From: Atopobiaceae bacterium
GTDB taxonomy: Bacteria; Actinomycetota; Coriobacteriia; Coriobacteriales; Atopobiaceae
Assembly (NCBI GenBank): GCA_017533825.1
Contig: JAFWIE010000077.1
Span: 62,001 to 126,000, forward strand
Reading direction: 5' to 3'
Length of the DNA: 64,000 nt
Part shown: positions 51,766 through 61,248 of the stretch, piece by piece
Position numbering within the stretch: the stretch's first letter is position 1
Layout: every line of letters starts with the position of its first letter
Notes under the pieces: model-generated
Told to the model about the DNA's origin: nothing
Seen by the model: the letters and a program-made list of their open reading frames with translations, nothing else
Databases searched by the model: none
Position numbers and translations under genes: made by a program

Positions 51766-52980
51766 ATGCCAACGGCATCAGTGGTCATACCTTGCTACAA
51801 CGCAGCGAAGTTCGTCGAGGCAACCGTGCGAAGTGCCCAGGAGCAGACGGTCCGCGACATCGAGATCATCTGCGTGGATGACGGCTCCACCGATGCCACC
51901 CTCGAGTTGCTCCGCAACATCGCCGAGAAGGACACCCGCGTGCGCGTCATCGTACAGGAGAACGGCGGTGAGGGCGTCGCGCGCGACCGGGGCCTCTGCG
52001 AGGCAACGGGCGATTGGCTTTACTTCCTCGATGCCGACGACCTCATGATGCCCCAGCTGCTCGAGACGTCCATCGCCCGCGCAGAGCAGACGGGCGCGGA
52101 CGTGGTGGTGTTCCGTACCATGATGCTCGATGACCAGACGGGCGAGGAGTACCTCTGCGCGTGGTCGTTCCAGCGCGACTGGACCGAAGATGACACGTTC
52201 CGACCTCAGGACCATCCCGCGCATCTGTTCAACTCCTTCCAGAACTGGGTGCACAACAAGCTCTTCCGGGGCTCGTTCGTGCGGGAACACGACCTCCACA
52301 TGCAGCACGTGCATCGCACGGCGGACCTCCTCTTCACCTGCCGCGCACTCGCCGAGGCGGGCCTCGTCGCCCTTCTCGACGAGCCACTCCACCACTATCG
52401 GGTAAACAACGCCCAGAGCGCGATGGCGACGAGCGACCAGTACCCGCTCGACTTCTACGAGGCGTTCTTGGCGCTGCGCGCGTCACTCGAGGAGCATGGC
52501 ACCTGGGAGCTCTACCACGACTCCTTCGTGAATTGGGCCATCGACGGCGTCGCCTTCAATCTGCGCGTCGCCCGCAACTACGAGGCGTATCAGCGAATCG
52601 CCGCGACCATGTGCACGGAGGGGTTCGACCGACTCGGCATTCGGGGGTTCCCGCGCGAGAAGTCCGACATGCTTGTCCGCTACGACCAAATCGAGCCCCT
52701 CGTCAATGGAGATCCGCAGGAAGCGCTCTTTCGTCTGGCCACGCAATGCAGGAATGACTTCGATGCCGCCTGCACGTCGGCGTCGCATGCGCGGGTACAC
52801 GTCGCGCAGCTCGAGCGGGAGGTCACCCTTGCCCAAGAGAGACAAGCGCACGCGGAGGAGGATGCGGCCGGTCTGCGCCACGTCCTCGACTGCGTGATGG
52901 GCTCAACGTCGTTCAAAGCCGGCAGAGTCCTGACGTTCGTCCCGCGCAACCTCGCTGCGCTTGCTCGGCGCAAACGCTAG
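51766..52980 (+). CDS. Family 2 glycosyltransferase
   Basis: A 404-aa GT-A enzyme: V-V-I-P-C-Y-N at 6-12, V-D-D-G-S-T-D near 36-42, and D-x-D in F-L-D-A-D-D near 86-91. The C-terminal ~120 residues include a helical stretch (about 345-385) likely to contact the membrane or other proteins. AGGAGAGGAG precedes the ATG. It diverges from the GlfT2-like gene. Donor and acceptor unknown. Confidence 0.85.
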   Translation: MPTASVVIPCYNAAKFVEATVRSAQEQTVRDIEIICVDDGSTDATLELLRNIAEKDTRVRVIVQENGGEGVARDRGLCEATGDWLYFLDADDLMMPQLLETSIARAEQTGADVVVFRTMMLDDQTGEEYLCAWSFQRDWTEDDTFRPQDHPAHLFNSFQNWVHNKLFRGSFVREHDLHMQHVHRTADLLFTCRALAEAGLVALLDEPLHHYRVNNAQSAMATSDQYPLDFYEAFLALRASLEEHGTWELYHDSFVNWAIDGVAFNLRVARNYEAYQRIAATMCTEGFDRLGIRGFPREKSDMLVRYDQIEPLVNGDPQEALFRLATQCRNDFDAACTSASHARVHVAQLEREVTLAQERQAHAEEDAAGLRHVLDCVMGSTSFKAGRVLTFVPRNLAALARRKR

Positions 52981-53023
52981 GGCCTTGTCCCCTTGGGAAG
53001 TCTCCCCCTTTGTAGTAGTCCCC

Positions 53024-54631
53024 TTAGTGGTCCCTTTGGGTTGCGCGCAGAATCCAGAGGTAGCTGAGGGCGGCCAATGCGGTCGCGAGCAGCGTGAACG
53101 CGAGCGCCACCAATCTGCAATCAAAGCGCATACCGAGGAAGACCACCAGCACGGTGAGTCCCATGGTCACGAACATGTTGGGGAAGAGGTAGATGACGAG
53201 GGCTGTGCCCTGTTTGATGACCTCCACCTCGTTCTCCCAGTCGAGCCGCATGTGTCGGACGCCGCAGACGCATCCCCACGCCGTCGAGAACGCGCAAAGC
53301 GCCAAGCCCAGCAAGAGGTACAAGGCCGTGTCGAGCACAGGCACCTGCGCGGACACGCATAGGCACACCGTCGCGAACGCCATGAACGGGACGGTCAGGC
53401 ACAGGTTGAAGAGCATCTTGCCTTGGTACACCGTCCTCATCTCGATGGGCAGGCTCTGCAATATCCAGTAGTTCTTGCCTTCCAGCGACGGCGAGAACGC
53501 CGTAGTGGCAACCATACCGATGAGGAAGTAGACGATGAAGGGAATCGCGGGCCGCAGTGTGGCCACGTCAATCGGCGCTCCCTGCGTGGCGGTATCAACG
53601 ATTTTGTCGAAGCCGATAACGAGCGTGGCGACACCGAGGAGGACGGCAAGCACCTCGCCCATCGCGCCGTTGACCATATAGGTGCTGGATCCGGTCATGC
53701 GCTTCAGTTCCTTGAAGGCGATTGCCCCCACCACACTCCGCCGTCTCTGCGCGGTCATGTGGTACCTTCCCTTTGCCGCATGGGACCTCAGCGCCGAGTT
53801 GATGCTTCGATAGGATTGGCCGACGATTCGGAAGACAATGGCAAAAAGCGCGACGCTCACCCCGACGAGGAGCAGGGCACCCAATGCATCACTCCTCGTG
53901 ATTGCGTCGGCAAACCATCCGGCGGGCGGGTAGCTTCGCGCAGCATCGTTGGTCATCGCGGACATCTGACCGAGGACAAGCTCCACCTTATCGTTCCGGA
54001 ATAGGTCGTCCATGACGAAGCGAAGCGAGAAGAAGGCAAGCACAAAGGCGAACATGAGCACCGTCTGGACGATGTTCGTCTTCTTGAACCCCGCGCTGAG
54101 CTTCGCAATGAGAAACCCCACAAGGGCAGCCGCCAGCATCGGTATGATGGGCAAGAATAGGAAGAGAACGGTCCACGCAAGATACGCGACCACCGGCGGA
54201 TGGGCAAAGACCCCGTAGCCTACCATCATGGACAGCGAAATGCTCGCATACCACAGCAGGCTCTTGACGTACATGCATAGGAACTTGCACCCCGCCACGG
54301 TTCTCGCCTCGAAGGGAAGCGACATCAGCATGTCGTATTCCTTGAAGTTGAACAGATATCCGTTCGTCTTGAATAACGTGAACACAAAGGCAAGCGCGCT
54401 CAGCGTAAGCGCACACAGCGCGGGAACGGCCTCCGCCATGCCAAGGACTCCATACCCAACGCACATGGTCACGCAGTAGGCCATGATCAGCAGGTAGAGG
54501 AACGCGAAGCCCACGGCGTTCGCCACGATGCGCCTCCGCTTCCGACCATCTGTGGTGTGTCGGTATATGTTTCGCTGGCTCGTCGAGAGAAGCAACGCCT
54601 TCAGAAGCACAATGCCGTCATGCATCGCCAT
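53024..54631 (-). CDS. ABC transporter permease (ABC-2 exporter type)
   Basis: A 535-aa protein with about 12 hydrophobic helices and no recognisable enzymatic motif. Its first 14 bases overlap the end of the ABC ATPase gene, which makes it the membrane partner. Large ABC-2-type permeases of this layout export lipids, peptides or antibiotics; the substrate is unknown. It ends tail-to-tail with the GT2 gene. Confidence 0.8.
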   Translation of the reverse strand: MAMHDGIVLLKALLLSTSQRNIYRHTTDGRKRRRIVANAVGFAFLYLLIMAYCVTMCVGYGVLGMAEAVPALCALTLSALAFVFTLFKTNGYLFNFKEYDMLMSLPFEARTVAGCKFLCMYVKSLLWYASISLSMMVGYGVFAHPPVVAYLAWTVLFLFLPIIPMLAAALVGFLIAKLSAGFKKTNIVQTVLMFAFVLAFFSLRFVMDDLFRNDKVELVLGQMSAMTNDAARSYPPAGWFADAITRSDALGALLLVGVSVALFAIVFRIVGQSYRSINSALRSHAAKGRYHMTAQRRRSVVGAIAFKELKRMTGSSTYMVNGAMGEVLAVLLGVATLVIGFDKIVDTATQGAPIDVATLRPAIPFIVYFLIGMVATTAFSPSLEGKNYWILQSLPIEMRTVYQGKMLFNLCLTVPFMAFATVCLCVSAQVPVLDTALYLLLGLALCAFSTAWGCVCGVRHMRLDWENEVEVIKQGTALVIYLFPNMFVTMGLTVLVVFLGMRFDCRLVALAFTLLATALAALSYLWILRATQRDH

Positions 54632-55361
54632 CTGCCTCCAAGAACGTCTCCTCCAAGAAGGTCTCTTCCAACGAGTGTCCCTCAGTCAGCTCCTCCATGG
54701 TGCCAGAGGCGATGATCCTGCCCTGTTTGATGATGGCGACCTTGTTGCAGAGCTTCTCGGCCACATCGAGCACGTGGGTCGAGAAGAAGACCGCTGCGCC
54801 ACGTTCGCACATCTCGCGCATGACCTCCTTCAGGGTGAAGGTCGCCTTGGGATCGAGTCCGACAAAGGGTTCATCCAGCACCAGGAGCTTGGGATCGTGG
54901 ATGAGCGCCGAGATGATCGCGAGCTTTTGCCTCATGCCGTGCGAGTAAGCGCCGATGAGGTCGCCCAGGTCATCCGTAATCTCGAAGAGGTCGGCATACT
55001 GACGGATGCTCTGCTCGCGTTCCGCGGAACCAAGGCCAAAGACGTCCGCCACAAAGTTCAGATACTGGATGCCGGTGAGGTTTTCGTAGAGGTCGGGGTT
55101 GTCGGGAATGTAGGCAGTGACCCGCTTGCACGCCATCGGCTCGTCCTTGACGGAATGGCCGTCGATGTAGATCTCTCCGTCGGTAAAGTCCAGCACGCCC
55201 ACCACGGCACGGATCGTCGTCGACTTGCCCGCTCCGTTGTGACCGATGAATCCGTAGATGTCGCCGTCCATGACGCTGAGCGTAACGTCATCGGCAGCCT
55301 TCTTCCCCGCCCCATAGGACTTTGAGTAGTGCCTGATGTCGAGCATCGCGCGATTTCCCAT
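54618..55361 (-). CDS. ABC transporter ATP-binding protein
   Basis: A 247-aa ATPase: Walker A G-H-N-G-A-G-K-S near 40-47, signature Y-S-H-G-M-R-Q-K near 138-145 (S-H-G in place of S-G-G), Walker B L-L-V-L-D-E-P near 157-163, and the S-T-H switch. The C-terminus has a tandem L-E-E-T-F-L-E-E-T-F repeat. Its permease is coupled by overlap. CTAGGGA precedes the ATG. Confidence 0.93.
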   Translation of the reverse strand: MGNRAMLDIRHYSKSYGAGKKAADDVTLSVMDGDIYGFIGHNGAGKSTTIRAVVGVLDFTDGEIYIDGHSVKDEPMACKRVTAYIPDNPDLYENLTGIQYLNFVADVFGLGSAEREQSIRQYADLFEITDDLGDLIGAYSHGMRQKLAIISALIHDPKLLVLDEPFVGLDPKATFTLKEVMREMCERGAAVFFSTHVLDVAEKLCNKVAIIKQGRIIASGTMEELTEGHSLEETFLEETFLEADGDA

Positions 55362-55379
55362 GTTCCCTAGCGCTCCTCG

Positions 55380-56207
55380 TCACGCGAGAACGTACTGTTC
55401 AAGGTAGAGGCCCATGCCATCCTCGAGTACGCCGTATTCCGTTATGGCATCCGCCACGGCCTTGCACTCGTCACAGCCGTTGGCCATGCACACACCCCAT
55501 CCCGCAGCCTCGAGCATGGGGATGTCGTTATCCATGTCGCCGATGGCCAGAATCTCGTTTGTGGGAATGCCGTTGCGCTCGGCGTAGCGGCGCAGCGCCA
55601 CGCCCTTGTCGAGTCCTGGTGTCATGAACTCCACCGTACCTGGGAAGGTGCGCACGGAACTCCAGTTGGGTGAGGGGTGGGCACGCACCACGTCCATGAT
55701 GAGCTTATCCAGTTCGGGCGTGGGTTCGTACTGGCACTCGATCTTGCCGGTATCCTTGCGCGCCATCTCCTCGGGAGTCGCGTATTCCCAATTCGACTTG
55801 TTGCGGATGACGCTGTCCTTAAGATGCTGGTCGAGCCGCTTGACCAGCACGTGGTCATAGGCGTTCTCGTAGACGATGACGTTGCAGTCGAGCGGCCACA
55901 TGAATTCGAGAATCTCGCCGATGTAGTCCTTGCTGAGCAGCATGATGTGCTCGATGCCCTCATGGTCCTTGTCCCAGAGGTCGCCACCATTCATGCCGAT
56001 GGCGAGGTCGAACTCAAAGGAGAGACCCCATTCGTGCGCCTTGTCCAGCGAACGTTGGTCCAGCGGGCGACCCGACGCCGTACCAAAGAGGATGCCCCGT
56101 TCGTGCAGCGCCTCCATGGCCGCGAGCGTGTGAGGAAGTGGCTTGCTGCCCTTGATGTTGATGGTGCCATCGATGTCGGCGATGACCGCCGTGACTTTAT
56201 CAATCAT
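55380..56207 (-). CDS. HAD-superfamily hydrolase (Cof/IIB type)
   Basis: A 275-aa phosphatase: motif I D-I-D-G-T at 11-15, T-A-S-G-R (motif II) near 43-47, lysine near 205 and motif IV G-D-M-D-N-D near 226-231 are present, with a Cof-type cap between II and III. Such enzymes dephosphorylate sugar phosphates or nucleotides. It follows the ABC exporter pair with a 18-bp gap in the reverse direction of transcription (upstream of them), so it may head their operon. Confidence 0.85.
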   Translation of the reverse strand: MIDKVTAVIADIDGTINIKGSKPLPHTLAAMEALHERGILFGTASGRPLDQRSLDKAHEWGLSFEFDLAIGMNGGDLWDKDHEGIEHIMLLSKDYIGEILEFMWPLDCNVIVYENAYDHVLVKRLDQHLKDSVIRNKSNWEYATPEEMARKDTGKIECQYEPTPELDKLIMDVVRAHPSPNWSSVRTFPGTVEFMTPGLDKGVALRRYAERNGIPTNEILAIGDMDNDIPMLEAAGWGVCMANGCDECKAVADAITEYGVLEDGMGLYLEQYVLA

Positions 56208-56317
56208 GATTCCCTCCTCGCACCGACCGCGTCCGTCACGCCTGACAACTTCATCCTAATACGTAATCGAGCTCACGAGAAGTCCCCGCAACCAGCGGCG
56301 AGCTTCATCGGCCAGGT

Positions 56318-58597
56318 TCACCAGGCAAGCTCGCCGTAGGCGCCGAATGGATTGGTGTTTGGGTTGAGAGCGGGATCACCGTGCGCGTAGAACTCTGCAT
56401 GGCGGGCCATCACGTAGGCACGCTCGCGCAGCAGACGCGCGCGCTGACGTGCATCAGTTGACTCGCGCCCACGCGTCGAGAACTCCCGGTGGTACAGCAG
56501 GGCGTAGGCGGCAACTGTCACCGCATAGCCCGCCTCGCCCACACGCAGGCAGAAGTCCGTATCGTTGAAGCCTACCGCCAAAGCCTCGTCATACCCACCC
56601 AGCTCGTCAAAGAGCGCGTGGCTGACCATCTGGCAAGCGCCCGTCACCATGGAATAATCGCCGGGCATCACCGCTGCCAAGCACGATCCAGGCGCCGTCC
56701 GCGTGAGGTTCTGGAAGACGTGGCAATTGTCACCGTTCGGGTTCGCCACCATACCGACGTGTTGGATGAGCCCGTCGCGGAAGAGCAGCTTCGCACCCAC
56801 GATGCCCACTTCGGGCCGCATGAGGCAACCGAGCATCTCCTCCAGCCACGTGGGCTCGATGACCTCGGTGTCGTTGTTGAGGAGAACGACGTACGTCCCG
56901 GCAGAATGCCGCACGCCACAGTTGACGAGGGCGGAATAGTTGAAGACACCCGGTTCGGGCGGCTCCCACACAACCACCTTGACGCGCTCGTCGCGCGCAC
57001 GCAGCTCGTCATACAGCGCAAAGGTCCGATCATCGACGCTGTTGTTCTCCACGAGCACGACCTCGAAGTTCTCGTAGGTGGAGCGCTCGAGAATCGACGA
57101 GACGCACGCGTCGAGCAGCCCGGCTTGATCGCGCGTGGGAACGACGATGCTCACAAGCGGCCGCGGATCGGGCAGCTCGTAGCGCACGCGATACGTGCCC
57201 GCAAGCACGCCCTCCCCCACCGTAGCGGCGATACCTCGGCGCGCGAGGTGCGCTTCGAGAGCGCGGCGCCCCGCCTCATAAGTCTCCCCTTGCATGAGGC
57301 GCCCCTCTGCAGGTGCGTGGCACAGCACCCGCGGCACATGCACCACTTTCCGAGCGAGCTCGAAAGCACGCAGCGCAAGGTCGTACAGCTCCGCACCCTC
57401 CTCAAGCGCACCATAACGTCGCGCATCTGCGAGGACCTGAGCGCTCACGACCAACAGATTGCCCACTGCATTGCGTGCGTACATGCTCCCATAGTTGGGA
57501 AAGCTCTTGAGCCACGGCTCCCGCACGACCGCACCATCCCACACGTCCTCGTCGCAGTAGAGCACGTCTGCCTCGGGCTGCGCACGCATCGCGCTAACGA
57601 ATTGCCAGAGCGCATCGGGTTCCAGCACGCACCCCGCACGAAGGAACGCCACGTAGTCGCCATGGTCGCCCAGCTCCCAACGCGTATACGACTGCGCCTC
57701 GAGCGACGAGGCGAGAGTGCCCGCCACGTCTGGGGCGACGATGCTCACGAGCGGTCCATCCTCGCGGGAAGCCGCCTGCTGACGAGCGAGCTCCACATCC
57801 GTCGCCCTTTGCCTCGCAAACCACGCAGCGTAGCCCGCATCTCCTTCTGCACCGGCGATGAGACGCCGCCTACCCTCAAGCATGCCAATCGCACGAGGAG
57901 CGTTCATGCCTGTAAAGCAGCGATGTCCCGCAAGCGATGCCTCGACGTAGAACGAACGCACCCCTTCGGGAAGCATGCACGAGAACGTCACGAGTCGCAT
58001 CGTCAGTGATGGGTCATGCGGATTATGCGCACTGGGTACGACTTGATCCTCCATGACGACGACCTCGGCGGGCACCCGCTGGGCAAGCTGATCGAAGACC
58101 GCAAGGCCCGGCGTAGTCCCAGGAGACCCAACGGGAAACTCCGCAACGATGCGCCACACGACCATGCCCTCGTCTGACGGCCAGACATCGCGTACACAAG
58201 CCTTCGCCCGCCCCGCATTCGGACGCTGCTCGAATCCCCTGAGCAGCGTTGCGACCTCGGGCCGCGCCACGCTCAGGAGCCGAGAAGAAACCTTCGAACC
58301 CAAGGGAGGAAACGTCAGCTCGCACACCGTCACGGTCCCTACGCGCAACGTTATGACGCACGAGCGCTCGAGCAACGGCACGACCAGGACCCACGCCGCA
58401 TGAGCGCGCGCGTCTATGGTCGCCATCTCCCAAGGAGCCTCGACAGGCAGCAGCGCGCACGGCACCGGCACGTCACCCACGCGGGCGCACGCATCAAGCT
58501 CGCGCATCCGCTCCTTCGACCAGAGTGCGACGTAGCCAAGGCCCTCACCCCGGCAGCGTCCGGCGATCCTGATGCGACCGCTCGCGGCCTTCCTCAT
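56318..58597 (-). CDS. Large GT2 glycosyltransferase (wall/capsule glycan)
   Basis: A 759-aa protein. A beta-rich N-terminal region of ~300 residues is followed by a degenerate first GT-like segment (about 300-480; with L-Y-C-D-E-D-V) and a full GT2 domain (about 510-750; P-L-V-S-I-V-V-P-T-R-D, V-E-N-N-S, V-V-L-L-N-N-D-T-E-V and G-F-N-D-T-D-F-C-L-R). Such two-segment GT2 proteins make rhamnose-rich wall polysaccharides. GGAGGG precedes the ATG at 58597. It is the paralogue of the gene just upstream, 23 bp away. Confidence 0.82.
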   Translation of the reverse strand: MRKAASGRIRIAGRCRGEGLGYVALWSKERMRELDACARVGDVPVPCALLPVEAPWEMATIDARAHAAWVLVVPLLERSCVITLRVGTVTVCELTFPPLGSKVSSRLLSVARPEVATLLRGFEQRPNAGRAKACVRDVWPSDEGMVVWRIVAEFPVGSPGTTPGLAVFDQLAQRVPAEVVVMEDQVVPSAHNPHDPSLTMRLVTFSCMLPEGVRSFYVEASLAGHRCFTGMNAPRAIGMLEGRRRLIAGAEGDAGYAAWFARQRATDVELARQQAASREDGPLVSIVAPDVAGTLASSLEAQSYTRWELGDHGDYVAFLRAGCVLEPDALWQFVSAMRAQPEADVLYCDEDVWDGAVVREPWLKSFPNYGSMYARNAVGNLLVVSAQVLADARRYGALEEGAELYDLALRAFELARKVVHVPRVLCHAPAEGRLMQGETYEAGRRALEAHLARRGIAATVGEGVLAGTYRVRYELPDPRPLVSIVVPTRDQAGLLDACVSSILERSTYENFEVVLVENNSVDDRTFALYDELRARDERVKVVVWEPPEPGVFNYSALVNCGVRHSAGTYVVLLNNDTEVIEPTWLEEMLGCLMRPEVGIVGAKLLFRDGLIQHVGMVANPNGDNCHVFQNLTRTAPGSCLAAVMPGDYSMVTGACQMVSHALFDELGGYDEALAVGFNDTDFCLRVGEAGYAVTVAAYALLYHREFSTRGRESTDARQRARLLRERAYVMARHAEFYAHGDPALNPNTNPFGAYGELAW

Positions 58598-58620
58598 ACC
58601 ACCCTCCGTTCGCGACGCGC

Positions 58621-61080
58621 CTAGTCGAGCACGCGAATCTCGGCCACATAGAGCGTGCGGTAGGGTCCCGGCGTGAGGTGGGGATTCCAGTACGGATCCC
58701 CCTCGCCCACGTACTTCGGCCAACGCTGCATCATGATGCCGAGCGCATGGGCGGAGTTCGTCCGCTTGGCGGGCGTTTCGTTTGGACCACGCGATATCGA
58801 CTCATAGTGATACAGCTCCACCTGCGGCTCATACACCACGAGCTTGCCCTGACTGCGCAGGCGCAGGCAGAAGTCCGTATCGTTGAAGTCGTTGGGCAGC
58901 TTCTCGTCGAGTCCACCCATCTCGTCGAAGGTCGCGCGCGCGACCATCAAACAGGCAGCCGTCACCGCAGAGAGGTCCTGCGTGAGCTGCAGGGAGTCGA
59001 AGTACGCATGCGAGTTGCGGTCAAGCTTGCGCCCGATGTGGTCATAGATGCCCCGGTGCACGAAGACGCCCGCGTGCTGGATAAGGTCGTCCGGGTAGAT
59101 GAGCTTCACGCCTACGCAACCAACGTCCGCTCGCTGGCATTGCCCGATCATGCGCTCGAGCCAATCGGGCGTGATTATCGAGACGTCATTGTTGAGCAGC
59201 AGCACGTAATCTCCGTGCGACTGTGCCACACCATAGTTGACGCTCTTCGAGAAGTTGAACGTACCGTCAGACTCATGGCGCACCACCTTGATGCGCTCAT
59301 CTGTGGCCAACGAGTCGTAGTAGGCGAACGTCTCGTCCTCCGTGCTGTTGTTCTCCACGACGATAATCTCATAGCGCTGATAGGTACTCATCTCGCGAAT
59401 GGAGTCGAGGCAGCGACGCAGCACAGGCACCATGTCTTTATTGGGAATGACGATGGAAACCAAGGGCTCCCCCACCACGTCGTAGTGCACGCGATAGGTA
59501 TTGGGCGTCTCTGGCCGCGCCGTCACCTGCGCCGGAATGCCGCAACGATCGAGGTGGGCCTGCACCGAGCGCACGCCCGAGGAGGTCGTGTACTCCTTTG
59601 CCTCTCCGCCGCCCGCGGTCGACTGCTCGTGAATGCGCCAGTGGTACAACACGTTCCGCACGTGGTACACGTTGCGCGCCCGCTCCCCCGCAAACAACGA
59701 GAGGTAGTGGTCAAGCGTTCCCTCGCACTGGCGACAGTCCTCGGGCAGCTGCAGCGCGATCGTGCGGCGCACGGTGAGCATGTGACACACGCAGTTGGTG
59801 GAACGCAGCAGGTCGAGGTTCCAGTCGGGCTTCATGAACGGATCGCGATAATGGCCGTTGCACAGCTTGTCCTCGTCACAGTAGAGCAGGTCCGTCTGCG
59901 GGTAACGCTCGATGCCCTCCATGTAGCGATACAGCAGGTCCGGCTCGATCACGTCATCATGATCGAGGAACGAGACGAAGTCGCCAGTCGCCTCCGCGAT
60001 GCCGCGTAGCGTGTTGCCCGTGATGCCCTCGTTGCGTTCAAGCGTGACCACGCGCACCCGGGCATCCTGCTCAGCATAGGAAGCGATGGCCTGCGAGAGC
60101 TCGGCATCCTCGGGACTCGCGTTGAGAAGCAGCAGCTCGAACTTGCTGTACGTCTGGTTGAGCACCGAGCGCACCATCTCGTGCAGGAACACGAGCGGGG
60201 TACGATAGAGCGGTACGATGACGGAGAAGGTCACGTCCTGCTCAAAGGTATGGCCGCGCTGCAATTCGATGTTCCTGGAGGACGTGCGCAGACGCTCGAA
60301 GAACCACCTCTCGTACTGTTCATCCACGATCTTTTGCGAGTCGGCACCGGCAGCGACCGTCATATCGCGCCAGCCCGCCTCGCACTCGCGCAAGAAGAAG
60401 TCCTCGTAGACGACGAAGCCGTCCATGAGGTCGGTTTGCGGACTCCGTGCCCACACGATGAGCCAATCGGACTGTGCGCTCATGGGAATCCGCACGGAAA
60501 AGCTCAGGCGTCGCTCGTAGATGCCCTCGCTGCATTGCAGCGTGTCGCCCATATCCACCCAGTCACCCAGCGTGACATTCTGGCCCACTGCGCCGAGGAA
60601 GCTCAGCTCCAGCGGTGCCTCCGCGACCCCACGATCGCGCGTCTTGATCGACACCACACCCCGGAAGATGTCACAGCCGCCCGTGGGGTTCCACACGAGC
60701 CCGGTAAAGTCGACGAACACCCCCTGCGGACGCGTCCAAATGTCGCAGTTGCGAATCTTCTCGGTGACGGGGTTATGCAGGGCGGTGTTTGCACGGGAGT
60801 GCATCTTTGCAACGAAGGCCGCCACAGTCTTGGTAAACTCCCGCGAAGTGCCCTCGTCATCGCGCACGCGCACGCTCACCAGCTGCGTCACTCGCACGAC
60901 CGCCAGCACCAGTACCCATCCCTCCAAATCGGGCAGGCGCAGCACGTAGGCGGGAAGCGGTGTCCCCTCCTTGGTGCGCGAGCTCACCTCAAGGCTCGCA
61001 TCTGGCGCGATGTCGGTGCTTGTCAGATGAATAAAGATCTTTCCGCGACCACGCGTGGTCTCGCCGAAGCGCAGGTTCAT
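58621..61080 (-). CDS. Large GT2 glycosyltransferase, tandem paralogue
   Basis: An 819-aa protein. N-terminal ~230 residues beta-rich, then a GT2 domain (about 300-480: V-I-V-P-L-Y-R-T, F-L-D-H-D-D, D-L-L-Y-C-D-E-D-K) and a second GT2 domain (about 560-790: V-S-I-V-I-P-N-K-D, V-V-E-N-N-S, L-L-N-N-D-V-S and D-F-N-D-T-D-F-C-L-R). Unlike its neighbour both GT domains look complete. GAGGAG precedes the ATG. It diverges from the Wzt-like gene, and both face a shared 168-bp promoter region. Confidence 0.85.
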   Translation of the reverse strand: MNLRFGETTRGRGKIFIHLTSTDIAPDASLEVSSRTKEGTPLPAYVLRLPDLEGWVLVLAVVRVTQLVSVRVRDDEGTSREFTKTVAAFVAKMHSRANTALHNPVTEKIRNCDIWTRPQGVFVDFTGLVWNPTGGCDIFRGVVSIKTRDRGVAEAPLELSFLGAVGQNVTLGDWVDMGDTLQCSEGIYERRLSFSVRIPMSAQSDWLIVWARSPQTDLMDGFVVYEDFFLRECEAGWRDMTVAAGADSQKIVDEQYERWFFERLRTSSRNIELQRGHTFEQDVTFSVIVPLYRTPLVFLHEMVRSVLNQTYSKFELLLLNASPEDAELSQAIASYAEQDARVRVVTLERNEGITGNTLRGIAEATGDFVSFLDHDDVIEPDLLYRYMEGIERYPQTDLLYCDEDKLCNGHYRDPFMKPDWNLDLLRSTNCVCHMLTVRRTIALQLPEDCRQCEGTLDHYLSLFAGERARNVYHVRNVLYHWRIHEQSTAGGGEAKEYTTSSGVRSVQAHLDRCGIPAQVTARPETPNTYRVHYDVVGEPLVSIVIPNKDMVPVLRRCLDSIREMSTYQRYEIIVVENNSTEDETFAYYDSLATDERIKVVRHESDGTFNFSKSVNYGVAQSHGDYVLLLNNDVSIITPDWLERMIGQCQRADVGCVGVKLIYPDDLIQHAGVFVHRGIYDHIGRKLDRNSHAYFDSLQLTQDLSAVTAACLMVARATFDEMGGLDEKLPNDFNDTDFCLRLRSQGKLVVYEPQVELYHYESISRGPNETPAKRTNSAHALGIMMQRWPKYVGEGDPYWNPHLTPGPYRTLYVAEIRVLD

Positions 61081-61248
61081 AGTTGCTCCTCTTCGTCGCT
61101 TGCAGCCATCCATTGTACGCAATGTTGCCCGCAGAAACTGCCCGCAACAGAAAGCCAGAACTCCCGTCGGTAGATTTTGGCCTTGCCATGCAAAAGACTT
61201 CCCGCTCGGCTATTCTGTATGATGCTCGCTAGAGAGAAGGAGTCGAGC

